Source: Lineus longissimus
Taxonomy: Eukaryota > Nemertea > Pilidiophora > Heteronemertea > Lineidae
Assembly: GCF_910592395.1 (NCBI RefSeq)
Contig: NC_088317.1
Span: forward strand, 1,488,001 to 1,552,000
Direction of reading: 5' to 3'
DNA: 64,000 nucleotides
Made by a program: the position numbers and the translations under genes. Below the pieces are notes generated by a model that saw only the letters and a program-made list of their open reading frames with translations, did no database searches and had not been told where the DNA came from. Of the stretch, positions 22,501-37,500 are shown piece by piece (position 1 is the first letter of the stretch; each line of letters begins with the position of its first letter).

Positions 22501-25500
22501 TATTACTTCGCGATATAAAATTTGCCTCCTTTTCCATGAATAGTTAGTTACTCAGTGTTGGCTTGTTTTAGCTTGGCGAAAGAGTGGAGACACAAGGTTA
22601 GTAGCCTTCCACGGTTTACTGCCACTTACCACCAGACATAGTGCGGTTCAAGCCTCCGTTATCACCCGATTGAACAATATACAAACCCCGAAAAGCTAAT
22701 AGAAAAGCCTAAAAAGCTAATAGAATTCTAAACATAACCCAAACTTAGTCTATCCAAAACCTGAAAGAAGCACGTCAATTTAGCATCGTTTTCGAAATTG
22801 ACACTGACGTTGATCGAGCCTCCAACTGTTACAATGCATCAAAACCGTCGAGGAAATACGTACATTGCATCTAGTTTTTCCAATTTCCTTCCTCGAGTAG
22901 TAGTAGGTTTATTGATGGACCGAGAGGTTGCAATGTACTTTAGCAGTTCGAACCGGTTATCACCAACCACTCCCCATTAAATAAATGGGGAAGCCATAAT
23001 GATTCTAGGAATACTTTTAAGTACCACAAAACGAAAGTGGTTGGTGTCTGGTTAAATGTGACTTGAACATCCGTTCTGAGCGTAGACTCACGTATAATAA
23101 ACAAGTACGTGATATTGATGGACATTATAGATTAACGCCGGCAGAAAACCCCTGATAATAAAGCCGCCGAGCAGTTCTGGAACATGTCTCAGGGCCTACG
23201 CCTTCGCCCACATGCTCATACTTATGTATTCATTTCCAAGTTGGCTTCATCTAGTACAATAGGTATCCAATTCTCTCGGTCAAAGTAAAACTTCTTCCAA
23301 AACAGGAGCGATGTACAGCAAACTGGGGGGCAAGTTAGCGAGAAAAACTTCCTACTGCTGTACTTCACTGAAACATACCTGTGTATATTGTATATACAGA
23401 CTTACTTGACACCATATTAATTGAAAGTGTGGAATTTTGACAGTTGGTATTTATGTATGATAGTACCATTTTTCATTACACAGTGTCTGTGCATTGTGCA
23501 CTGAGCATGCACTAACATATATAATCTTGGGCCGGTAGGAGCAGGTAGAACAATTGAACTTGAACAGCGTCTGTATGATAGTCTTGGAATATCAAGGGTT
23601 AAGAATGTTCATATTATTTTTTGCACTGCTTTTCATGCTACAATGGTGAAGCTGAATCGTGATACTGTGACTATTAACGTGTAAGTGAGCATAAGCAAAA
23701 TTCGAAGAAGAACACGGATTAGATAAATAATATGGGCATACAGCTAATGATCAATAATACCAAAGCTGTGCTCAAAATGTATTCCAAATAACTTTTTAAA
23801 CTGCAGTATCATCAACCGTGCTGATGAGTTTCAGTTCAATATGAGCATAGGCAATGTGAAAATGAGCCGAACTCGTGAATATACATGTCTTCCTGTAACA
23901 CAACTGAACCATTTAGGCTGGTTACTCCAAAAATAGGTCACAGTGTTATTTGTGACGTGAAAATCGCCAGCAGAACCAGCACGAACTGGCCATGGGCTAT
24001 CGCATTGCATTTTGATACGAGCACTGCCTATGCATGCCTCTCAAACACGGGAGGACTCGATGGCTACAGAGAGGGAATCCTTGATTTTTCACCCCATCCC
24101 GATCAAGGGAAATAATGTTATACGCCCGCCATCTTACGTAAAAGAGGAAACCACCAGATGGTAGAAATAGTTTATCTCTCGGAGATAAATCTGTAACAAA
24201 ACCAAATATGCACAGGAATAAGCTCATGGTGTACTGAGCTTACGTTATCATTACGTAAGGGCTAATGTAACACTAGAAATAGCATATCTTATGAGAGTTA
24301 TATCGTCTACATGTAGGTAATATTGCAATGAATCACCCGATGCAAACTCAAAGGTACCTCTACCAATCTCTTTTGAAATCAGAAATGAATGCTAAGAAAT
24401 CAATGAACAAAGTCAAAGTTCTTCTAGTATTTGAATATATTTATTTGACTATGATAACGAACTAAAGATACATTAAGTCTATCAAATTTGGAATTCTGCG
24501 GAACTGCAACCTGTACATGTATGAACAAACTGTCTGTACACGAACGGGGGCTTAATGGAACTAATTTCAACAATATTTCTCTAAATACCATAAATTGAGC
24601 ACGCGTGTTACCAGTGTAATGTAACATTGGATTGGTGTATATCTTTGCTACCTGTGAATACAGCCAGTACAGAAAGGTATTGGGCCGAGTACGACTAAGC
24701 TCGGCCAGGTGTCCCTCTCAACCTCACACAAGTAACCTTACGGGTGAGGCAGGACTTCTATAGCTACTAGCTATGAGAGTGTCCTATCCAATTATCATGT
24801 TCAATATATCACTAAGATAACCATGCATGCAGAAGAAGATCTGACCAAAAGACAAAATTCGGAAATTCATATATGTGTATACCTCTACCACGCATACATA
24901 GGAGCGAGCACACAGAACATGGTGTTCACTTTGCCCTCTCGCCAGGAAATGACATTGAATACATGGATTACGTTACGTTATAAGGGCGACCTAATTGTTT
25001 CGCTCTTATCAGCAGTGTATTACCGGTCATACAATGCTGCTCACTTCATACAGGCACGTGCTTTATTCTTTTGATTCAGCATTGTGGAAACGCTATACTT
25101 AGTTTAATTGAGAGTTGTGGCTGAATGACTCTGTTGAACCTCGAAGGCGAGTCATCTTAATCTTGGTGTTGGTCATTGACGTTGAAATTTGCAGATGTTA
25201 TTTTTTTATTATGATATTATCACATAGCATATCGTCTATCCAACACCAGGCGGCGGCACCGGGTGTGTTAGTTCAGATATCAGAAACCAGGGATACCATC
25301 TGCTTCCGATGGTTCCTACGTCTGTCTCCAGGTGGTGCATACCGTCTTAAAACTCGAAACTGATACGTTTCACAAAAGTACAGAGTAATTTGAACCGTTG
25401 CTAGTGTACGTATAGGTATTTGTACCTAAGGCTAATAGAGGGTGGTGGAGTCACGTGACCATGTGCTTCTTGAGCGGCCTGATAGCGTAGTGTTTTCAGG

Positions 25501-28500
25501 TCTGCTATAGAGTCGCTGGCACTGTGAAGCAGAGAACGATGCATAGTTTATGAGACAAGACCACAATTGATTTTTTAAGCCTTTTAGCAGTTAAATTGTC
25601 AATGTTTGACCGCGACGCATCAAATACTGCGTGGGGTCGTGAATCTGAAATTTTGATATGATATTCCGGACAGTCGGGCAAGTAAATGGTGAAAAATAAA
25701 CTGGTAGTTGACCACGGAAATTTTTTGATAATCGACAAATTAGACAGACATTGATATTTCCACTCTTTTCAGGCAACTGGCAGAAAAATCTCAAAACACG
25801 CCCCCTATTACCCAATTAGCAAAATTCGAAATTAATTTTTTAATCAAATAATTGCTTTATATCTGTAGACTTGCCACAACAAATATTTTTTCAATACCTC
25901 TCCAAATATGTACTTGAGAGTTAAAAACATGCACTCTTCTAATTGATAGGCCTCGACCCTCCAACCTATGAATATTCATTAGTGGTCTTGTCTGTTATTA
26001 AGGGTTGACCATAGGCATCACCATTTTGGCTGGAACCTGAAATCCTAAAGAAATTAGAACTGTTTCAAAACGAACTGAAAACCAATTTTAAGGGTGGGAG
26101 TCGGTTACAGCGAACAGACACACAACCTTGGAATTGGCATTCACATGAAGGAGTTGGCTTTTGGATTTCAAGTTCTAGCCAAAATGATGTGCTTATGGTC
26201 AACTCTTAAAATGAATATTCTGAACTTGACCCGGAATTTGATCATGAGAAATGTTAAAAAGGTCCATGGATTCTTTTCATCTGTTACAGGGAATCATGAA
26301 GTCTTGTGTCAACAAATGAACAATAAGGGTTGACCAGTATGATCCTGGATGTCTTAGTGTACTTTAAAGTCAGTGATCTTCCCCCTTTTTCTTAAAAAAC
26401 GATACAAATGCCATTTGCCAATCCCCTAACACTAAGATCGCCCCCTGATTTTCCGCCATTGTTCTTGCGAGTGGACACCATATTTCTCTCACTCTATTTG
26501 TTTATTTTTGACAAGACGAATTTGGACGAGACATTTTTTCAGACCTTTATTAGTACATGTATATAAAATAAATGGCTGATTTCAGGAATTAGGGATGATA
26601 ATGGGTTAACACAATCACGTTATCTCCCATGTCTTATATGTACATGCGATGTACGCGAAGGTAACTTCTACTTTCTGTACACCAGAGCTACAATTCCTCT
26701 ATACGAAAATAGCTCACTCTGTCACGATACCTCTAGCTACAGCTGAGGAAATTCTTTTCTGACGAGTCTGGCCTGTCTGTGATTTTAGCTGTGCTTGTAC
26801 ATAGCAAGCATGTGCATTTCTCCTCCTCTTGAAGAATGTATATATACTGCATACCTATACTGAGAACTCTTAGGCTTGGTTGCGGGGGAACATTCCTTTT
26901 ACCCATGGACGCTTTGCCACCAGCACTTTCTGTAACAGAAGGCGTGGATAAACCGGTTTTTAACCAGCCAAAACCTCTTCGTCAGATCGTATAATTGAAT
27001 TTCGAATTCAGGGAAAGAATAACACGAAAAACTATTATCTGCAAAAACTTCATTTGATAAACGCATGTTCGTTAGCAGACTTTATCAAAAATCTTTTATA
27101 AATACAACTAGCTTATCATTTCTAATACTGGTATATATAAACTTTTGGATGTATGCGAGTATCTGAATGCCTTTTTCACGGCTTTTTATATTCACAGCTA
27201 CCCCAAAAACGTCATTTTTATCTTTCTGCTCATTTCTAATGATATGATGTTTCTTTTTCTCATTCGCAGGTAAGTGTAATGTAGCGACAGGACCCTTAAA
27301 AGCTTAAGGTAACAAAAGGTGAAAGCCTTTATGACAGACAAGAAAGTGGCTATGTCTCATCGACAGGGATCTCCATTTCATTCCTCATCACTATTTGAAC
27401 GCAAAACATAAGCAGTAGGCCTACACATTGCGGTCATTGATTCGGCATGATATTTTGCCAAGCTTACCATCCTTTGCCTCTGTTGGCGCGTTGGTGCGTT
27501 TGTTGTTTTCGGTTCCTTTGTAGTCAAGTGTTTATTCTGGAAACTTTTTAGCTTTTCGTCTCGGCGAAAATTAGCACCTAAGATTTCTGCTCATGACGTC
27601 AGGAAAGGTATATTTTGTAATTTGGTAAGACTTGCGGGCATCTCAGAAATTGTTAGTGATTTCAACTGAAAGGTTGCCGTTGTTGTTGGTGTTCATGTTG
27701 AGAGTACGTTGTCCTTGTTTCATCCAGTGAAGAACTCACGAAGCCACAATAGTTTTTCTGCCGAGTTCTTTTTGTTTGTCGCTCTTGTAGAGATTATTAA
27801 CATACATAAAAAGTCTCATTCAATGAAGAAAATGGTCATCAGTATATCGTATGTCCATCTGATGGTCATCGGTCATGTCGGTCTAGCCTCCTGGTTGCCT
27901 TTTCAAAAAGCGTATTATACAGACCTCGATCTCTCTCAGTGAACTTTTCAACAACTGTCAAATATTTCAAGCAGAAGATCATGTGTTATATTGCCACATC
28001 GTTTAGTCATTGCCTCATGGCTTTAAAGTGCAGCTCATAGCGAGCAGATTATGTCGTCCTGGGTCGAACAAATAAGTTCTGACCATCATTGGCTTCACTC
28101 AGAAAAGTCATGCAGGTTCCTCCACCAGATTATGAGCTACGCGGTATTTGGATCAGGAGACGGACGAAAAAAACACAGTATTTTACCTCGTTTTTTGTTC
28201 TATCGCAAGCAGGGGTTACCCAGTTCAAAGTGTGGGCTGTGTATACTTACATCAGCACTAATCTTATTGAAGAAAGAACAATCTCGTAAAAAGTCTTTTC
28301 TGAACAGCCAGTAGCTCTCGCCAGCACCATTGACCGCATTCCTTCTGCAACTATTCGTTACTGGGAAAATAAAGATTGCTTGTACAGCCAGGATAGCACT
28401 TCAGGTAGACGGAGAATATCACTTCGACCTTGACCTTCGTCCTTTCTTTGCTTATCTAATAATCACCATCAGAATTATCCTCTATCATCAGTAAACTGGA

Positions 28501-31500
28501 CTAAGAGGCAGAAAGCCGTTACATTTTTTTTGTAAAGCCAAAAACAAATTTACCAGTATCGACTGCATTTGAGCAGCTGACAGCTAGTTAAACATAGGGT
28601 AAAAACTACCTTCTCGCCTGACATTAGAGATAGGAGTTTGGAAGCAAAGAAAGCCAAACCTGGTTGGACCTTACATCAGGGATGACACCAGAACAAACAA
28701 GCTTTACTTGATAGTTCGTACTCAGGTACTGTGTACATGCGGCGGCAAAATTGAAATCTACACTATAATATGGAGAAAAACAACTGTCTGGGTGATTCAG
28801 CATAGCCTACACTACAAATGTAGTTCTTATTAACAATAGCCAGTCGCAAAGTTAGGGTGGAATTCATATACATGTACGTTTAAAATGCAGTGTTTGTATT
28901 CTGTTTCGCCCGAAGTGAAATGCGAGATAATGGAAGCAAGCTTTTTCATCAACGAGCTTGGCTACCTGTAGATAGAGCAGGGCAAAACACTGGAAAGTTC
29001 CCCAGGCCTACGGCTGTGCAGAAGCTGTAGAAGGCTTCTTTCTTAATTTTTTCATCGACACTGCTACCATGTCCGCGCGGGCGTGTGTAGAATCACAGTG
29101 ATTCACATAATATCGGTTCAAAGTGGCGGCCATATTGAATTAGGTGGGAGCCATTTTGACTTCGGTTACCAACTGCAAATATATACATTTACCCAGTTGA
29201 GAACAGGGTAAATGACCTTTCAGAGAAAAACCTGGCTAAAATGAACAACCACAGAAAAGTGTTTTCTTTGCACTTAATTCCATTCTTCTTGAGAAAGAAA
29301 GTACAGCGGCCCGCCACAGCTATCATGGGTGAGGAAAGGAGGGAAGGGGTGGGGGGTGTTGACGGGAGAAAATCATCATAGTCAGACCTTCTTTTCTGTT
29401 ATACTGCATTTACATGACAACACCAGGTCAAGTAGATTCCTCCACCTATCGTTCAAATACTAAATTTGCATATTTTCTTAATCTCAAGGATTTTGCCATG
29501 TGGCAATTACTTTCAATGCATATATACCCTTACCTGATGTGCATCAGATAATGTATGTTTATCAACTGAAAGCTAGTTAAGTTAGTACAGGTCTATACTT
29601 AATGAACGAGATTCTGAAATCTGCAGTAGTTTGAGAAATAGTAAACACAAGGCCGTTTCGCCTTAATCATGATTCATCCGTTTGCTGACTCTGCATGCAG
29701 GTGTATACGTCTTGATTGGGAGAGTGTAATGTGCATTTCTAATGGAAGCAATTCCATCTACAACTTTTATTAGTTGGTTATAGTCAACTTCTTTCAACGA
29801 TTTGAGCGGTTGGTTTTAAACTGGGATGCTTTTCAGTTGAAAATGATCTATTGTTGTTGTTGTTCATTTATGAGAACAACTTCGAACTTAACTTTTCAAT
29901 CGACCTCTCTTCGTCTTTCTACTACTCTGTGTAAATTAGTAGAGTCGGTAGTAATCGAGTGCTTATACTGTTAGTAAAGTATGTTTATCATTGGCTGATA
30001 TGAATAAAGTCTAGCAAATGCTTTTACTTCAATTTTGTACAGAAAGGTCTGGTGTAAATGTACATGGAGTTTTAGATAAAAGCATTTGCTAGTCTTTATT
30101 CGCATCACCCATAGTGTTACCCCTATTCAAAGGGCCAGCCAGATTTAGCTTATGAACCTCTAGATATACTGTACATGTGAAAGAGACTCGGCAGTTTTCC
30201 GAAAGGAATTTAAAGGTATACATGTATACCGCATACACAGTAGGGTATATATAAACCTTTAATCAGTGAAAGAAGTAGATGATACTGAAACCCTAAGAAA
30301 AGCTGTGCGCTCCCTGCAGGCTGGATAAGACACTACCTGTGAATAGTTCATTTCTGAGCAGGTATGATCATAAATTAAGAAGAAAATTCTGAAAGAAATA
30401 AACACGAAATACCTCTGTGATGTTGTAATAAGTTGGAACAAACCTTATCCAGACATAACTCGAACTTTGATATTGCAATTAATATAAACTGATCAAGTCG
30501 AAGGCTAATCCAGAAATAACATTATGGCTTCCACCCCTGGTTGAAAATAGGCGCTTCTGCCTACTGTCAAGAGTTGCTGATTTCGACTTTACCTTTGCTC
30601 GTTGCCTGCCTTTTAGTCGAAGTGGACATCCTCCTGTTTGGTCAGCAGTACCGCCGTCGAGAGAAGTCAAACTGGTGTCGGAAATAACTTCGTGGGTTCT
30701 TGAAGAAGTAGGATTTATACATTAGTAAAATGGCCAATCTCAATCCAGATGAGCTTGAAGGTAAGCTTTGAGATTTTTGTGAACATTTCCAATTTGAGGT
30801 CTGTCCGTTTTGGGTTGGTCTTTGTAAAAGAAAAGGTATTCGGATAGTGGTTTATCGCTTACGCCCATCTTCCACATAAATAGTCGTTATGCCCCCTGTG
30901 TCAAACATTTCGAAGTAATGATTTATTTCTTATAGCAGTCATAGGCCAAATATCTCATTCATTATCCCATTGCATTCTTAATTTTGACAGCTTGGTTTGC
31001 ATCTGCGGATATAAGGTAGATTCCATATGTAACGGCGTATAGCTTGAGCTTTCAGTATACCTCCTTCCTTAATCATCACCAGTATACGACGACCTTTTGA
31101 CATAAAATCATCTTTATGGTTACTCGTTTCACCTATATCGTGTTGTTATAAAATCCTCAAGGACCTGAGAGTCTTTTCGCTGCCTTTACGCATGGGTGGC
31201 CAAGGAATTCCTTTCTTCAGCAGCAAGCTAAATCCGTCAAAATTGGTGTCTTTTGATAGCTATTTTTTCGCCTCTCTTTCTCAAATTCGTGAAGGGTTTA
31301 TTTTCGACTTGCTTTGTTTGGCTATATTTATCATTGAAAAGATAATGGGTTTTCATGAAGTGGTTTGTGCATTATGTTGCAACAATTAGACGAAGCGAAC
31401 TTTCAGATGTTTTCTAAGTGTGGCCGTTTTCTATTAGATGCTGATGTTTTGTTGCCAATCAAGTCGATATACTGATTGATGTTCATTCATATCTATTTAT

Positions 31501-34500
31501 TAACATTCAAACTTTACTGTACACAACGCACAGTGAAGGGCCAAAGGCGTTCCTCTGAAAAGCCATAGTCGGTGCAGAATACATCATTCTAATATCTTTT
31601 GGTTCCAATATTCATTGATTTGCGATTGCTTGACACAAAATCTCCTAAATAAAATTGACTATGTAACGAAATAAGCATAACTGTATACATGTACATGTAT
31701 AGTGAATAATAGGGCGATTTCAACAGTTCTTCTTCAATAATTGGCGCAGAGTATTGTATCCATGAATTCTCAGACGCTTGAGGTTTCTTTTTTTCTCATT
31801 TCGTGACCTTCAGACGAATCAGAGGTCACTGGAGATACCTAACAGACTTAAGGATCCTGTTTCAGCTTCCGCTAGTACCCGAGACAAGTAATAAGCTTTG
31901 TTCTATGACAGATGACGAGTAGGCCCGGCTCTTCACGTTGAAGTTTGGCATAAGAAAATTATCATTATGATAAGCTATCGGTAGTGGCTTCATGTGGAAC
32001 AGACTACACAGGATCAGGGATGGAATGCACCTCCAGCAGGCATGAATGGAGTTTATGGTTCGTTTATATTGCCCACAAGGTGTGGTAAATCATTGCTGAA
32101 TCATAGACAACACTTTTACATTACATGTCTACTATTCCACAGAGAACTCCTGTGCATGAAAATATACGAATTAGTGATAAGTGTTGAAGTAAAGTAATAT
32201 GGTCATAAGGGCCGTTACAAAAATATTTTTTGTTCTCAATCGGGTTATATCTAAGTTAATGAAAAACGTGCGCACATTAACTGTGTATGATATATTCTCC
32301 AAGTCTTAATGCACCCGGCAAAGTTTGATTACCAAATTATGTATCTTTAAACAAGAAATTACCTCAGCAAATGTTTAGCGTACCTGAAGTTTGCACGGTC
32401 TTTTGTGAAGGGTTCCTAATCATGATTCTGTTTGATGTTTACAATATCAATTTGAGCCACGTAAAGCAAATATCTTAGAGTCAAATCTTGCTGGATAACA
32501 TTGGTTAGACGTGGTTTCAGTGCATCAGATCGCGCAGTTTGATCTTGTATTATATAATGTATATAAGACACACATGCAGTGTGTTTTCCTCTAGATCTGA
32601 TGTTCTTACGTGTTCATTCATGTTATTAAGAATTTGTTATTACATACATGTAGGTTATGGTGGCTTGCTCGATCCTCGCTAGTTAACTTCACTCAGGTAT
32701 TGAAACAATTTATGTTCATCCTTCCACAAGAAATTGCACCTGTTTGGAAAAATCAACAGGCTTCGACCTTGACGTGAACATGTTCAGAGTTGTTGACGGC
32801 AAAGGTGGAAGATGGAATCTGTTTTTCCTTTGAAGGCTCTTTTAGCACCAACAACTAAATGATGGCTCTGTCCATTACTTTTCAAATAACATGACACAAG
32901 ATGGCGGCCAGTCCAATAACTCCCTAACGGTTGACTGTTAACCGTTCATTGAACGGACATTTCATCTGCCAGCAACTACTTCTTCAGTGGTTTGATTATC
33001 GAGCATCGTAGTCCAGCGTTAGCAACATGCAGTCCAGTTTGAAGAATGGACCGAACATTTTAGAATGAGACCACTGCTGGTTACTTAAGAACATAAAGTT
33101 CATTATTTGGTAGGAGCAATCTTTGCACGAGAGCCATTTTGTGCATTCGTGGCATATTCGACATCTTTATTTTCGGTCGATTTTTTAAAATTTTTTCTTC
33201 CACATACATGCATCATTACAAACATTCAAATTATAAATGTAGTTCAGTTCCCCGAATATAAAACGATATTTTAAAACGATATGCTGTTATTTTTATGCAA
33301 ACGAACATCATCAATTGAGCTAGGGTTCTTGGGTGGTCATCTCAGAAACTAGATGTACCGATATTTAGTCTGTCAACAATTCTACAGCAAAAAAAACCCC
33401 CCAAAACATGAGCATAGGTATTGGTTTGTGGTTTGAATACTGTATCATTTAATCGATTCACTTCGGATATTTTCTGATCCTTTTAATCCGTTGGATTTAT
33501 CATGGATATTCTTTGTTTGATTCTTCTCTTGGAGTCATATTGGATCTTTCATAATTCTGTGATGGATATTGCTATTTAGCCAGGAATACTAGTGCTTCTC
33601 TAACTTCAGCTACCTTGGATATTCACCGAGGATATTCTTTGAAAGAAGGAATTCATGAAGAGTACGAATAGGGTACCATGCGAATCTACCTGCGGAAAGG
33701 CGCCATCTTGGATGACCTTGATCCCGAATGGATAGCTAATTGCCGGGGCGCGCCTTTCTAAGCATTCGTACCAGGTGGATGGATGGTGTAGAAGCTTTGC
33801 AGGCTCTTGTTTCCGATGGAAGAAAAGCAGTAGAACCGATGAAGAACTATTCTGCAACGTACAGTAGTCTGCAATCTCAGACAAGGTTTCCGTGAGACTA
33901 GGATTTAGAACAAGTCCCTTTTTGCAATGTATGTTGAAAGGACGGATATCGTACAAGATCAACGCAAACCCCATGACTGCTGGTTTGGGATACATACATA
34001 CTCCAGTACATGCATTTCAAATACATGTGATTGCACACGCATCTTGAACATTTTCTCAAAACGTTTTTTTAAGAAACGCTTTTAAAGAATACCTGTTCTA
34101 CAACCTATCTCTGTCTTGTTTATTGAAAACTGTTGAATAGCTCACCTGAGGCGGTAGCTTTGTTCTGAGGCAGTGGGTGCACTCCCACTGCTAGAGAACT
34201 TTAACTCATAAACTACCAATGTGTATCAGCAAAATGAACCCACTTTAAATGTAAATTGTACTAAGTTCACAAGGTATTTCATGCTTTTCTACAGGTTCAG
34301 GCAATTTCAAATACCTGTGATACATCTTCATCCCGATCTTGGCTGCCATCTAAAATTTACTGTATGTAAGGTAAAAAAGATGCATTCCATTACCGTCGGC
34401 CCCGTTTCAGCCAAGATCAACACATGAGTGTAGCATGCTGTGAAGGTAAAGGGCGCATACTTTAACATGTTTGTGGTCACAGCGAGAAATAAAGTACACT

Positions 34501-37500
34501 TGATAGCCTACTGTGACTATCATATCCAAACTAGGGTTCGCGGTGTTGAAACACTCAAGAACATGAGATTTGGATTAGACATACAAAAGGCCCTTTGATT
34601 ACATTAACAATGGAGGTCTTTGTATTGTGTCAATACCACATTGTATATTCACCAACATGTGACCGATGAAGTCATAAGCATTTTCTTGATTGGGTCAACT
34701 TCAGTTGAATCATTGAGTTACAATGGACTAACAGCTGTAATCTATTAACAAAAGGCTTCTGGGGGCTGTGAAACAAATTGGAGGAACTCGTGCCATTGAA
34801 ACCATTGAACTATCCAAGTGCACGTATGCCAGCACACCACCACCATACAAACAAAAGCTACCTCGTAATGTTTTGTGTAATGCGAATGCTCTCTCCTGTA
34901 AATGCACCTGCCGTTTACCTGGCTGACCTGGTCTTGACCTGATGGTGTTCGCCAAGGTTCAACTTTCACTCCAACCCTTTTTACTGTTAGTTTAGTTTAA
35001 TGTATGCATGCAACATTATGGTCATTTTGGCATGTAAGGTTTTGATACACGAGGTTCTGTACCACTGGAAAAGCTATAGTCTTTATGCACGCTGGAATTT
35101 CGCCGTCTAATACCTATGTTGCCTTCTTTTCCACACATGTTACCCTCCTTCTAAGCTAGCATACGAATCTGGAGTTGATATTACAGCCCCTTTGGAAATT
35201 TACACGGCTATTGAAAATGAATTTGATCTACCCTAGCTTATTAACCGAGACTACACGACTTAGCATAGTCTCACGTCCTATCAGTCAGTACATGTATGTA
35301 GTGTATCAGTTGATTCAACTTAAACACCAAGCAGGTACAAGAAACTTCACCGAAGCCGAGGCGAAATCGAATGCCTTCATTGTAAATGTTGTGGTTGAAG
35401 AACGGTTCTCTTCCTCCCACGTTCCAAGTGTTCCATTACCTTCACCAGGCTCGGTGAGGTAGATGGCAGGCTCAATCAACCAATGTGTAAGCACTGTTGT
35501 TAGAACAGTGGAACTCAAAAAGGAAACTAATCCAGTGATTAGTTAGACAGGCAAACTCCTTCAGTGTCGACCTGAGCATTGTTGAGAATGGATGCCATGA
35601 ATTCCACCATTAGTACAGACAAAATGAAACTTGGGTTGCTCAGATCTACCATTTAGTGTGCAGCAGTAACTACAGACTGAGAGTTGATATAGATCGTGGA
35701 ATTCACCACCATCATCGTTTTAGATTTTAAAGACATTCTTTCGGAGTTGCCGATCTTAATCTCCCACTCGTGCTGCACCGGTACTGCCTTTAATGAACGA
35801 ATCACGATGAGGTGATTATTATATTGTATCTGTTAGTACGGGTAGTTGATCAGCTCTCTTTCAGCTTTCCTCATGTGATGCACAAGCGTATTGCTAATGC
35901 TTGAATAGTCATTGACAAGCAGTCATGAATTATCCCTCTTCTTGTTTTCGTTTCGGTGCTTATTTCATGGTGTTTGGCGAAATCACTTGTAAAACGTTCT
36001 TCAAAAGACAAAAACCTTTATTTCTAAGAGTGAGGCTGCAAAAAAAGTTCTGGTATTTCTTGTGCACTTGGAGAACTATTTAGCAAATAGTATCTGCATC
36101 ATTTCTATCAAAGATACTTACTTTCATATCAAAAGCAATTTCTTCATCACCGAGATAACCACTTTTGCCACCAAAAGCCTGTACAACCTAGGAAATATTC
36201 CACAGATTGTACTATTTTTAAACATTCCTAGAGGTGGTTTCATCATAGGTTGTCAAAATACGCAGTGCATTTTGTACAGATAGGTGCACATGATACACGT
36301 ATGATTTTGCACCCTTGGAATGAAATCAACGCTACCTCTAGCCGCACTATCATAACGTATAGCAGAAGTACTAAAACAGCACCTGAGCAGTTTGCTCACC
36401 TTAAATGGTGCTGCATGCCGGCCGGTAAGCTACCAGCCTATGAGTGTTATGTTACGCTCTGAGCTTCAAATGAAGGGGGCATTTCCGCAACTTCTATTAC
36501 TTTTGGATAGAAAACCTTTCTTTTTTTTTTCAATATCCAGCGTTATATCGAGGTTGTGTACAGAGTGACCATGACAGGGTGAACAGACAGGCCTGTCTGC
36601 AATAATTTTCAGTCTTTCTCAGTGGTTTCGTTGTTCTGACACGATGCTCCCTAAAATATGCTTCAAATCAAGATGGCCGCCTAAAATAAAAAATGGCTGC
36701 CTAAAAGTTCTAAATACATGAAGTTGGGTTTCTTGTAGATATCTGCTCGCAGAACCCGCATGATTGTTGCGGGTAATTACGGGTGAGGTTGCTGGTACAT
36801 CATTACAAGCATCGCAGGGACGGGCCAGGGGCCGGGGCACGTCAGCAGGGCAGGTGTGCTGAGTCATCGAACATGTTCCCCGCGTTGGAGATGCGTGGAT
36901 GATGGGTGTAGATTTGAGAGCGATGAGTTCAGTGGCGTTACATGTTCAGTCAAATCAATAGGCTATATCGGCATCCTGCGAGGGGGCGCGCTGACTGTCA
37001 CTATGCTGTGATAGTTTTGTCAGGTGATGTAAGCGACTTGTCTTCAGTGTAAACAGACACGAATCATACCAGGCTACCTTTAACGAGGGTTTTACTTTGA
37101 CGTCAATGTCTTGACCTAACAGGTGTCTGGTACAAGTATACATGAGACATCGATGTAGACAATAATGATGCCGTCCCCTGTCAAAACCACCCCAATGTCT
37201 CGAAACATGAGAGTCCAGGAAAAGAGCAGACGTTTTCGCAAGAAAACCCCCGCCGTGTAAAAAAGGCTTGAAAAAGTCTCTCGACAGCTGATATCACCTT
37301 GAGCGGCCTTATAAACAACAAAAGCAGGCCATGCAAAACGTCGAAGCAAAACATGCGCTAATATTTCAGATAGATCTGCGCAGTTGTCTACAGATCTGCG
37401 CAATTGTCTGGAGATCTACGCAGTTGTATTTGCATAAGTAAGTAAGTGCGCATACATTCTGTGTGCAGTGTGTCGATATGCAGTAGATGAATGTATCACA

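Noticed and set aside
33606-33995. Minus-strand 129-codon ORF
   Set aside because: Inside the light chain intron, no recognisable domain, no poly(A) or promoter signs. The length is possible by chance.
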